From Polaribacter haliotis (lineage in GTDB: Bacteria; Bacteroidota; Bacteroidia; Flavobacteriales; Flavobacteriaceae): a stretch of 64,000 bases of DNA. Under the pieces are notes generated by a model. It searched no databases. It worked only from the letters and a program-made list of their open reading frames with translations, and had not been told where the DNA came from. Position numbers and translations under genes: made by a program. Shown piece after piece: positions 15,869 to 22,983 of the stretch (the stretch's first letter is position 1; each line of letters begins with the position of its first letter). The stretch is from NCBI RefSeq assembly GCF_014784055.1, contig NZ_CP061813.1, positions 273,501 through 337,500 on the forward strand. Direction: 5' to 3'.

Positions 15869-16839
15869 GATTTTAACAATTTGTACATTAATTGATCTTC
15901 ATCTTTTTTGTCATTCGTTCTTTCTCTTCTTTGAGATGCTGAAATTGAGCCAGCGGTAAAAAAACCTTTAATACCAGACGTGTTTTTAAAGAGTTTTGAT
16001 TTTTCAATATCTTTTAATGTTAATGATACTTTATACCTTTTACAGAACCATTTCTGAAATATGTAAGTTTGATAGTGGTCCATAATTAAATATATCAAAG
16101 AACCATGTTCGTTCCAAGGCTTTAATAGAACATTAATAAAGTCTTCAACTTTAGTTGTTTCGGTATTTATAAAATCAATTTTTAAAACATTATATAATTT
16201 TGTTAGATCTTCTTCTAATATATTTAACTTGAAACTATTATTATCCATATTATTTTCAAGATTTACTATTTGAGAAATTAAAATTTCATTTTCTTTTTTT
16301 AAACCTTTCCAATTATTAATTTTATAAATTAAACTATTTTCTAAATAATCTAAAATAGAGGATCTACTAAATATAGAGTTAGTGTTTTCAAATTTTTTCC
16401 AAGTATTACTCTCAAAGTTTATTGAAGATTCTTTTTCTAATTTTTCTTGTACTATTGACTTAATTAAATTATTAATAATAATTTCACATATTTCTTTTTG
16501 ACTTTCATGTAGATCTTGATTGGAACAATTAAATCTAAAATCTTCATAATTTCTATAATCACCAAATGAAAAAAATAAATTACAATTTTCTTGGGAAAGT
16601 ATTAAGCCTGGATCTTTTCGCAATAAAGATGAAATTATACCCATAAACTGAATTAATGAAGTTTCAGAAATTCTAAATTTTATTTCATCTCTATCAAAAT
16701 TTCTCAATTTTGTAAATGCATTTAAAATATATCTGGTGTTAAAATCTGATTGAAAGTCTACAAATTGTCCTTTAGAAATAAGTAATTCTAATTCTTTATC
16801 ATTTAGATTTCTATTTTTGTTGTATTCGAAATTACTCAT
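15862..16839 (-). CDS. Hypothetical protein of the mobile element
   Basis: A 325-residue protein that I do not recognise. The first ~130 residues are mixed alpha/beta with several aromatic residues; residues ~170-220 form a coiled coil (NENEILISQIVNLENN-like heptads); the C-terminal third is basic and ends in a Ser/Arg/Lys/Asp-rich tail. There is no signal peptide or membrane span. It starts 3 bp after the integrase stop, so it belongs to the integrase transcript. Unknown proteins in this position often accompany Bacteroidetes integrases. Confidence 0.55.
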   Translation of the reverse strand: MSNFEYNKNRNLNDKELELLISKGQFVDFQSDFNTRYILNAFTKLRNFDRDEIKFRISETSLIQFMGIISSLLRKDPGLILSQENCNLFFSFGDYRNYEDFRFNCSNQDLHESQKEICEIIINNLIKSIVQEKLEKESSINFESNTWKKFENTNSIFSRSSILDYLENSLIYKINNWKGLKKENEILISQIVNLENNMDNNSFKLNILEEDLTKLYNVLKIDFINTETTKVEDFINVLLKPWNEHGSLIYLIMDHYQTYIFQKWFCKRYKVSLTLKDIEKSKLFKNTSGIKGFFTAGSISASQRRERTNDKKDEDQLMYKLLKSV

Positions 16840-16842
16840 AAT

Positions 16843-17991
16843 CTATAAAATATTTAATTCAGGTATTAAAGTTGCAGCTTCTTTCATTTTTTTATCAATG
16901 ATTTTTGCATATATTTCTGTGGTGCGAATTTCTTTATGTCCAAGTCTTTTAGAGACTGTATAAATGTCTGCTCCATTCTCTAAAAGAAGTACAGCATTGG
17001 TGTGACGGGCAGAATGAAAAGTTATGTGTTTTGTAATACCTGCAAACATGCACCAGCGTAAAAGAATCAAGTTCATTTGTGCGCTATAATGTAAATTGAC
17101 AAAAACCCTGTCGTTTTCATCTTTTCTTTCTCCTAATAATTCTCTGGCTTGTTTTGATAGATATAAATATTCAACTCCATTAGTTTTCTTTTGAGAAAAA
17201 ACTAATCGATGAATGTCTTTTCCGTCTTCATCTTTTCCTTCGTCTCTAATTTCACTCCATATCATTTTATTAATATCTGACCAACGAATACCACTCAAGC
17301 AACTGAATATAAATGCAGATTTCAAAACTGGGATTTTGCAATCAGTTTTAGATAGATTTTGAAGCTCGTCAATAGATAAATATTCTCTATGAGTTTCACC
17401 CATTGGAATGCTTTTAACCTTACTTACAATATTTTCATTAAGATATCCTTCTTCAAAAGCTGCGCTTAAACAGGCTTTAAATTTATTGTAGTAAGTGTGT
17501 TTTGTGTTTTGAGATAAAGGAGCACCAGACTTGGCAGTAGCTTTAGTGTGTAAAAATTTTTGAAAATTTTTAACAAAATCTATATTTACATCTTCAAAGG
17601 TTGTGCTAATAGAACAAAATTTTTCAATATGTTTTCCAGCAGCTTCCCAATTATCATAATTCTTTTCAGATTGATAGCGTTCTTCTTTTTTAGATTTATA
17701 AAATTGAAGAAAACTATGTTTACTTTTATTTCCGTTTTGAATTTTAAACTTCCCTTGATAATAATCAGCTTGTCTAATTGAAAGTATTTTTTCTGCAAGT
17801 TCAAGAGTCTCTTTATTAGTGTCTTTTTCCTTTTTAGATTTAGGGTCAATAATTAAATATTTCTTTAAATATTCAAATTCTCTATTGTGTTTGGATTTTC
17901 CTTTTTCATCAGTAAAAGTACCTTTGTAGTATTCTATGAAGAGGCTATATTTACCTGTATTTAGTTTTTTCTTTTTTAGAGTAATTTTCAT
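16843..17991 (-). CDS. int: Tyrosine recombinase (integrase)
   Basis: A 382-residue site-specific recombinase. An N-terminal arm-binding domain (residues 1-90) precedes a SAM-like core-binding domain (about 100-190). The catalytic domain shows the expected residues: Arg in SCLSGIRWSDI, His-x-x-Arg in TFHSARHTNAVLL, His in RLGHKEIRTTEIYAKI, and the nucleophilic Tyr eight residues later. It should integrate and excise the element at the mnmE end, 172 bp from its start codon. The gap holds inverted and direct repeats likely to be arm sites. Length and domain order match Bacteroidetes conjugative- or mobilizable-element integrases. Confidence 0.9.
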   Translation of the reverse strand: MKITLKKKKLNTGKYSLFIEYYKGTFTDEKGKSKHNREFEYLKKYLIIDPKSKKEKDTNKETLELAEKILSIRQADYYQGKFKIQNGNKSKHSFLQFYKSKKEERYQSEKNYDNWEAAGKHIEKFCSISTTFEDVNIDFVKNFQKFLHTKATAKSGAPLSQNTKHTYYNKFKACLSAAFEEGYLNENIVSKVKSIPMGETHREYLSIDELQNLSKTDCKIPVLKSAFIFSCLSGIRWSDINKMIWSEIRDEGKDEDGKDIHRLVFSQKKTNGVEYLYLSKQARELLGERKDENDRVFVNLHYSAQMNLILLRWCMFAGITKHITFHSARHTNAVLLLENGADIYTVSKRLGHKEIRTTEIYAKIIDKKMKEAATLIPELNIL

Positions 17992-17996
17992 AAAAG

Positions 17997-18046
17997 GTGG
18001 ATTTTTTTACACCTCAATGGAAATTAGTAGTTTTGAGGTGGATTTT
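17997..18046. repeat. Candidate integrase arm-binding repeats
   Basis: GGTGGATTTT occurs at 17997-18006 and again at 18037-18046, and CACCTCA (18010-18016) pairs with TGAGGTG (18034-18040). Paired direct and inverted repeats between an integrase and its attachment site are typical of arm sites and of int promoter control. Confidence 0.5.
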
Positions 18047-18129
18047 AGCGTCCAATATTGTCCTCCAAAAGTAAATTAAAAGAAAATGAAATCAAAGAAA
18101 AAACAGATAAAATACTGATTTTAAGTATT

Positions 18130-18182
18130 TTGTTTTCCTTTAGTTACCTTTGTTTTACTTTTTTACTTCCCGATACAAAAAT
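18130..18182. other. Candidate attachment site at the mnmE 3' end
   Basis: The last mnmE codons, for the invariant FCIGK tail, lie at 18163-18180 on the minus strand, followed by an A/G-rich stretch. Because mnmE is complete, the element either restores the tail or recombines just outside it. The precise core cannot be given without the second att copy, which is not in the window. Confidence 0.5.
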
Positions 18183-19557
18183 TACCAAAAATATGCCCTA
18201 AAATATCCTTATCCACATCATATTCTCCAGTAATGTTGCCTAAATGACGCAAACATTCTCGAATATCAATAGAAAATAAATCGGTCGAGATTTCTAAATC
18301 AATTCCTTCTTGTACAGAAGTAATTGCCATTAAAGCATTATTTAAAGCTTCAAAATGGCGAGAATTGGTAACAATAGTTTCGTTGTTACTTAAAGCACCT
18401 ATGTTAACTAGAGAAGTTAATTCGGCTTTTAATTCTTCAATTCCAGTTTTGTTTTTTGCAGATAAAAGAATTAAATTTTCAATTTCAGATTGTAAGATGG
18501 AAGAATCATGACATGATAAAGTATCAATTTTATTAGCAATAACTAATAAACGTTTATTTGGAAAACGCTCTTTAATCGTTTTAATTTCTTGTAAAAAATC
18601 TTCACTAGAATAAGAAAATTTATTAGAATCTATTAAGAATATTATTAACTGTGCATTTTCTGCTTTTTCGTAGGCTTTTTTAATACCAATATTTTCAACA
18701 ACATCTTTTGTTTCTCTAATTCCTGCAGTATCTATAAAGCGAAATGCAACACCATCAATAATTAATTCGTCTTCAATTGCATCTCTTGTAGTTCCTGCAA
18801 TATCAGAAACAATAGCTTTTTCTTCGTTTAAAAGAGTGTTTAAAAGTGTAGATTTCCCAACATTTGGCTCACCAATAATAGCAACAGGAATTCCATTTTT
18901 CATAGCATTTCCAAATGCAAAAGAATCAATCAAACGTTTTAAAACGAAAGTAATTTTTGCAACCAATTCTTTAAATTTAGTTCTATCTGCAAATTCTACA
19001 TCTTCACCAGAAAAATCTAATTCTAATTCAATTAAAGCTGCGAAGTCTAATAATTGTGCACGTAATTCTTTTAATTCATTGGTAATGCCACCTCGCATTT
19101 GCTGAATTGCCATTTTATGACTCGCTTCAGAATTAGATGCAATAACATCTGCAACAGCTTCTGCTTGGCTTAAATCCATTTTTCCATTCAAAAAAGCACG
19201 CATGGTAAATTCCCCATTATCTGCCATTCTACAACCATTTTGTAAAAATAATTGTATAATTTCTTGTTGAATAAAACTGGAACCATGACAAGAGATTTCA
19301 ACTACATTTTCGCCAGTATAAGAATTTGGGTTTTTAAATACAGACACCAAAACTTCATCAACAATAATATCGTTATTAGTAATATGCCCTAAATGAATGG
19401 TATGCGTTTTCTGTGTTTTAAGAGATTTCCCTTTTTTTATCGACTTAAAAAAAGTGTCAACAATTTCGATGGATTTGTCTCCAGAAAGTCTTATTACAGA
19501 AATTGCACCAACTCCAGAAGGAGTTGCTAAAGCGATAATTGTATCTTGTTGCATCAT
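18163..19557 (-). CDS. mnmE: tRNA modification GTPase MnmE
   Basis: A 464-residue protein with the full MnmE layout. The N-terminal TrmE domain (residues 1-118) is followed by a helical domain and a G domain: G1 GEPNVGKST (229-237), G2/G3 AGTTRD and DTAGIRE, G4 NKID. It ends in the conserved FCIGK, whose cysteine is catalytic. With MnmG it adds the carboxymethylaminomethyl group to U34 of several tRNAs. The start ATGATG lies directly beside a -7 box, so the mRNA may be nearly leaderless. An integrase occupies the other side of the stop codon. Confidence 0.97.
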   Translation of the reverse strand: MMQQDTIIALATPSGVGAISVIRLSGDKSIEIVDTFFKSIKKGKSLKTQKTHTIHLGHITNNDIIVDEVLVSVFKNPNSYTGENVVEISCHGSSFIQQEIIQLFLQNGCRMADNGEFTMRAFLNGKMDLSQAEAVADVIASNSEASHKMAIQQMRGGITNELKELRAQLLDFAALIELELDFSGEDVEFADRTKFKELVAKITFVLKRLIDSFAFGNAMKNGIPVAIIGEPNVGKSTLLNTLLNEEKAIVSDIAGTTRDAIEDELIIDGVAFRFIDTAGIRETKDVVENIGIKKAYEKAENAQLIIFLIDSNKFSYSSEDFLQEIKTIKERFPNKRLLVIANKIDTLSCHDSSILQSEIENLILLSAKNKTGIEELKAELTSLVNIGALSNNETIVTNSRHFEALNNALMAITSVQEGIDLEISTDLFSIDIRECLRHLGNITGEYDVDKDILGHIFGNFCIGK

Positions 19558-19561
19558 ACTG

Positions 19562-19569
19562 CAAAAATA
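19562..19569 (-). promoter_or_regulatory. -7 box of the mnmE promoter
   Basis: TATTTTTG (TAnnTTTG) followed by CA on the minus strand ends 5 nt before the first ATG of mnmE. No clear -33 TTG is seen. If used, transcription would start within a few nucleotides of the start codon. Confidence 0.45.
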
Positions 19570-19591
19570 CGTAAAGATTTTTCAGAAAAAT

Positions 19592-19623
19592 AAAAAGTCC
19601 ACCACAATTTGTGATGAACTTTT
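19592..19623 (-). terminator. Terminator downstream of mscS
   Basis: On the minus strand AAAAGTTCATCACAA pairs with TTGTGGTGGACTTTT (two G-U wobbles) and is followed by TTTTTATTTTT. Confidence 0.75.
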
Positions 19624-19698
19624 CAGGCAATTCAAGGGGGATATCGTTGCAAATTTATGTACACTAAAATTTAAGTGTTATCTTGGTTTATTAAAATA

Positions 19699-20601
19699 TT
19701 AATAAGCACTTTCTTCTTCTTTCTCTTTTTTCTTATCTTCTTTAGAAACTTGCGATAAGTTCAATTTGTTATTTGGTACAAACTCTAAAGTTCTCATTGG
19801 GAATGGAATATTAATATCTGCTTTATCAAAAGCTTTCTTAATTTCTATAATAGCTTTACTTTTTGCTTTTAATTTCTCCAAAGCATTTTCAGAATCTATC
19901 CAAAATCTGCATAAGAAATTAATAGAACTATCGCCAAATTCGGTAAAATAGAATTCAACATTTTTACCAATTTCATCTTGGTCAAAATTAGCTGTAATCG
20001 TCTTCTTAGTTAACTCTTCCACTTGCTCTAAATCTGCACCATATTCTACACCACATTCAATAGCAATTCTCATTTTTGTAGTTAAAGAGTAGTTTTTAAA
20101 GGGGCTTTCTAAAATAGTTTTGTTTGGAATTACAACCATATTATTGTCAGCCTCTTTCAATACAAAATAGTTTAAATTAATATCCATAACTTCTCCAGAA
20201 TAGCCACTTGTTTCTACCCAATTCCCAATATTTAAGTTTCTTCTAAAAGATAAAACCACACCCGATATTGTGTTCGATAAAGTCCCCTGTAAAGCCAAAC
20301 CAATTACAATACCAGAAACCCCAGCTGCAGAAACAATAGTCTTTAAAGTATCGTCGAACTTAAGAACGGTCATTGCTAAATACAAACCAACTAAAATAGT
20401 AACTGCAGATGCGACTCTAGACACTAAATCTCTAACCGATTTTTGGCTAATTCTCCTTCCAATTGTTTTGTTAACTATTTTATTCATTGCTCTGGATGCG
20501 AAATACGCAATAACCAAAACAACCAATGCAATTGCCAAGTTGGGTATATTTTTTAAAAATATATCTTTCCAGGCTTCTAATTTTTCTATAACTTTATCCA
20601 T
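19699..20601 (-). CDS. mscS: Small-conductance mechanosensitive channel (MscS family)
   Basis: A 300-residue inner-membrane channel with the three-span MscS fold. TM1 is about residues 18-38, TM2 about 65-85, and TM3 carries the pore helix (VSGIVIGLALQGTLSNTISG, about 93-112). The MscS beta domain follows (NIGNWVETSGYSGEVMDINL), then the alpha/beta cytosolic vestibule. The C-terminus is a short charged tail (EDKKKEKEEESAY). It opens under membrane tension to release solutes in hypo-osmotic shock. The length is close to E. coli MscS (286). It is followed by a strong terminator and preceded, 26 bp upstream, by the dps stop. Confidence 0.93.
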   Translation of the reverse strand: MDKVIEKLEAWKDIFLKNIPNLAIALVVLVIAYFASRAMNKIVNKTIGRRISQKSVRDLVSRVASAVTILVGLYLAMTVLKFDDTLKTIVSAAGVSGIVIGLALQGTLSNTISGVVLSFRRNLNIGNWVETSGYSGEVMDINLNYFVLKEADNNMVVIPNKTILESPFKNYSLTTKMRIAIECGVEYGADLEQVEELTKKTITANFDQDEIGKNVEFYFTEFGDSSINFLCRFWIDSENALEKLKAKSKAIIEIKKAFDKADINIPFPMRTLEFVPNNKLNLSQVSKEDKKKEKEEESAY

Positions 20602-20627
20602 GTTTAATTTTTATTTATTTTAATATA

Positions 20628-21128
20628 TTATTTTACAAAACTTGTATTCAAAACGTCGTTTGTATCTTTAGACCAAGCATTTAACATCCAAGTAGATTTT
20701 TCTAATTCTCTAATGTAAGAACCTATTAAATCGATAGTTCCCTCGTCTTTTACTTCATTTGCTTTATCAATCACTTTATTTAATTGTTCTAATAAAATAC
20801 TATGATCGTCAATTATAATCGCTACCATCTCTTTGTCAGTTAACAATGGACTTGATTCTTTCACTCGCGAAATTTCTATGTAATCCGATAATTTACTAAT
20901 AGGATGGTATTTAAAAGTTACAATTCTCTCTGCAACTTCGTCGATTTTTATTCGAGTATCGTTATACATTTCCTCAAATTTTCTATGTAACTCAAAAAAG
21001 TTTTTACCTAAAACGTTCCAATGAAAATTTCTTAATTTCTGATAATAAACATGATAATCTGCCAACAACACGTTTAATTCCGATACGATTGGTAACATTC
21101 TCTTATTTTCCATATTTAAGTAATTCAT
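20628..21128 (-). CDS. dps: Dps-family ferritin-like protein
   Basis: A 166-residue four-helix-bundle protein. The ferroxidase-site motif is seen as LRNFHWNVLGKNFFELHRKF, then YNDTRIKIDEVAERI. The His, Asp and Glu ligands expected at the dimer interface are all present. Dps dodecamers store iron, detoxify peroxide, and in some species bind DNA. The first ATG is chosen because MNYL is a common start in flavobacterial Dps; MENK five codons later is the alternative. The gene is divergent from the DUF4870 gene and sits upstream of mscS on the same strand, a pairing consistent with stress response. Confidence 0.93.
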   Translation of the reverse strand: MNYLNMENKRMLPIVSELNVLLADYHVYYQKLRNFHWNVLGKNFFELHRKFEEMYNDTRIKIDEVAERIVTFKYHPISKLSDYIEISRVKESSPLLTDKEMVAIIIDDHSILLEQLNKVIDKANEVKDEGTIDLIGSYIRELEKSTWMLNAWSKDTNDVLNTSFVK

Positions 21129-21276
21129 GTAACAGAATTTTAAATTATTAATTATACAAAACTAAGGAGGATATGTATTTTATCTTACCTCAGACAATTT
21201 TCATCTTAACGCAAATCAAATTAATAATTGCCAAGTATTTTCAAAATTTTAAAAGAAAAAGTTGTAACAAATCCCT

Positions 21277-21284
21277 TAATTTTG
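21277..21284 (+). promoter_or_regulatory. -7 box of the DUF4870 gene
   Basis: TAATTTTG fits TAnnTTTG. It lies 35 bp before the ATG at 21320 and downstream of the longer frame's first codon (21173), so it supports the shorter gene start. Confidence 0.5.
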
Positions 21285-21319
21285 CGACAAATAGATGTAA
21301 CCAAACTTTAAAAACAAAC

Positions 21320-21658
21320 ATGAAAGAAGACAGACAACTCCTTGTAATAACACATATTAGTCAATTATTAGATTTCGTAACTGGAATTGGAGGCTTTATT
21401 GTACCATTGGTTTTATGGCTTACAAAAAAGGATGAAGTATTAGGAATGGATTTTCACGGAAAAGCAATTTTAAACTTTAGAATATCGATGTTTTTGTATA
21501 TTTTAATTTGTATTCCGTTAATAATATTATTTGGCTTAGGTATAATAGGAATAATAATTATTGCCTTTTTCTATCTGATTTTTCCAATAATTAACGCTGT
21601 AAAAGCCAGTAATAACGAACCACCAAATTACCCATTCAGTATAAAATTTATAAAATAA
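21320..21658 (+). CDS. DUF4870 membrane protein
   Basis: A 112-residue Tic20-like membrane protein. The start is set at ATG 21320 (MKEDRQLLVITHISQLLDF) rather than 21173, because the N-terminal 49 residues of the longer frame are non-conserved in character and lie upstream of the -7 box. Two or three membrane segments are visible (GIGGFIVPLVLWL; MFLYILICIPLIILFGLGI; IIAFFYLIFPIIN). The family signature FHGKAILNFRISMFLY is clear. Its function is unknown; proteins of this family are small integral inner-membrane components. Confidence 0.85.
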   Translation: MKEDRQLLVITHISQLLDFVTGIGGFIVPLVLWLTKKDEVLGMDFHGKAILNFRISMFLYILICIPLIILFGLGIIGIIIIAFFYLIFPIINAVKASNNEPPNYPFSIKFIK

Positions 21659-21733
21659 TAAATAGCAGAAATCGTCTTTTTAAAAGACGATTTTTTGTTT
21701 AAAAATGTTTTTGAAGAAAATTATTATAAGAAT

Positions 21734-21824
21734 TTGGGCGTTCCCTAAAAAGGTCGGGCTTTTCGCTACAATCTTTTGCCTTAAAAAAGGCAAAAGGATT
21801 TCCACTGCAATCCCTAACGCGTGC
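21734..21824. repeat. Dispersed flavobacterial repeat with hairpin
   Basis: A G+C-richer segment containing GGGCGTTCCCT, GGTCGGGCTTTTCGCTAC, a hairpin TTTTGCCTT / AAGGCAAAA, GGATTTCCACTGCAATCC and AACGCG. From memory, this combination recurs between genes across Flavobacteriia. It occupies most of the 200-bp gap between two convergent genes. No protein is encoded. Confidence 0.65.
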
Positions 21825-21858
21825 TTGTTAATAAACAAATAGCTTTCACCGAAAAGAA

Positions 21859-22290
21859 CTATATATTTTTTATAACATCTTCATATTCATAATAGAAGAG
21901 TTCGAATTTTGGCATTGTTTCCACATAGAATTCGTAGCAATCTCGCCAAGTATTTTTATTATAAACACTAAATTTCCCTTCAAAAGGCACATAAATTCTA
22001 TGAATTAGTTTTCCGCTTTCTAATTCGTATTCATTATCAAAAATTACTTCAGGAATATCAGTTTCCATCAACGTTTTTAAAGAAAGAAGCTGGTCGTAAT
22101 AAAGCATATTTACCAATTCATCTGGGTTCTCCAAATCCAAACAAACCATGGCTTTCTTTCTATCTGCCACAAATTTGAAAGAAAAACCTTTCACTTTCGT
22201 ATTATACAGCAACCATTTTCTCGGAAACGATTTTCCGAAACTTGTCCAAAAGTCTTTTCGTAATTGTGCAGCTTCGTCTTTGCTAAACAT
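21859..22290 (-). CDS. DUF4268 protein
   Basis: A 143-residue protein matching the DUF4268 pattern: LRKDFWTSFGKSFPRKWLLY near the N-terminus, GFSFKFVADRKKAMVCLDLE in the middle, and a C-terminus rich in Tyr, Phe and Glu. The fold is predicted alpha/beta with no signal peptide. The family is common in Bacteroidetes, sometimes as a domain attached to restriction-like endonucleases; its role as a free protein is not known. It follows miaE after a repeat-rich 109-bp gap. Confidence 0.8.
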   Translation of the reverse strand: MFSKDEAAQLRKDFWTSFGKSFPRKWLLYNTKVKGFSFKFVADRKKAMVCLDLENPDELVNMLYYDQLLSLKTLMETDIPEVIFDNEYELESGKLIHRIYVPFEGKFSVYNKNTWRDCYEFYVETMPKFELFYYEYEDVIKNI

Positions 22291-22297
22291 TTTTTCA

Positions 22298-22396
22298 GTT
22301 CAAAGTTTAATATTAAAAATTCAATGCTCAGAGTTTAAGATTTTTGGGTAAAACTTTAAATATTAAATATTAAACCTTAAACCTTAAACTTTGAAC
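22298..22396. repeat. Inverted repeat and short heptad repeats between DUF4268 and miaE genes
   Basis: GTTCAAAGTTTAA (22298-22310) and TTAAACTTTGAAC (22384-22396) are perfect 13-bp inverted arms. The interior contains variants of TTAAACC and AATATTAAA in tandem. It is probably a small dispersed repeat, and it could fold into a bidirectional hairpin. Confidence 0.7.
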
Positions 22397-22399
22397 CCA

Positions 22400-22981
22400 T
22401 TACCCATGAATCTTCGCTACATTTCCACGTTCACGCATCATTTCTGCTTCAAAAGCTAAAAGTGCATTCCATTTTTCGTCTACAATTGTTCGATCTTGGT
22501 ATTGTCTTGCAAACTGTAAAAAAGTAGTATAATGTCCAGCTTCAGAAATCATTAAGTTTTTATAGAAAGTCTGTAATTCTTCATCTTCCATATTTTCGGA
22601 AAATACTTTAAAACGTTCACAACTTCTTGCTTCAATTAATGCAGCAATTAATAAACGTTGCACCAAAGCATTTGTTCTGTCTTTTGTTTTGGTAAAGAAT
22701 TTCTGTAAACGGATTGCATAATCGTTTTTTTGCTCTCTTCCTAAAACCATTCCACGTTTTACCATTAAAAGATGCACCATTTTAAAATGTTGCATTTCTT
22801 CAATAGCAATATTGCTCATTTCTTTTACAAGCTCGGTTTCTTCAGAATAATTTATAATGATGGAAACAGCGTTAGAAGCCGCTTTTTGCTCTAAAAAAGC
22901 ATGATCTGTAAGTATTTGCTCTAAATTTACTTTGGCAATATCTGCCCAAGAAGTTTCTGTTTCAAACTGTAATCCTAACAT
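22400..22981 (-). CDS. miaE: tRNA 2-methylthio-N6-isopentenyladenosine hydroxylase MiaE
   Basis: A 193-residue ferritin-like di-iron hydroxylase. The iron ligands are visible as ILTDHAFLEQKAAS, then IAIEEMQHFKMVHLL (ExxxxH), LIEARSCERF and ISEAGHYTTF (ExxxH). MiaE hydroxylates the ms2i6A37 modification of tRNAs reading UNN codons and requires oxygen. The size is close to the Salmonella enzyme within the family range. The SulP gene stop lies 2 bp from its start on the same strand, indicating a shared transcript. Confidence 0.88.
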   Translation of the reverse strand: MLGLQFETETSWADIAKVNLEQILTDHAFLEQKAASNAVSIIINYSEETELVKEMSNIAIEEMQHFKMVHLLMVKRGMVLGREQKNDYAIRLQKFFTKTKDRTNALVQRLLIAALIEARSCERFKVFSENMEDEELQTFYKNLMISEAGHYTTFLQFARQYQDRTIVDEKWNALLAFEAEMMRERGNVAKIHG

Positions 22982-22983
22982 TA

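Larger units (their letters stand above)
9965..18180 (-). mobile_element. Core of an integrated mobilizable element inserted at the 3' end of mnmE
   Basis: From right to left: tyrosine integrase, two unknown proteins, excisionase-like HTH, VapE-type helicase, Toprim primase, oriT-like hairpin, MobC, MobB-like protein, relaxase, ParA and a ribbon-helix-helix protein. All are on the minus strand with short gaps or 4-bp overlaps. No type IV secretion genes are present, so it would be mobilized in trans (IME type). The integrase abuts the intact mnmE 3' end, a site also used by SGI1-like islands in proteobacteria. I found no copy of the mnmE tail elsewhere in the window, so the left boundary is not defined and may include the SOS and Avs-like genes. 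Confidence 0.72.

Noticed and set aside
18163..18182. A second att copy for the element within the window
   Set aside because: I searched by eye for the mnmE tail sequence between 1 and 10000 and found none; the left boundary is therefore left open.
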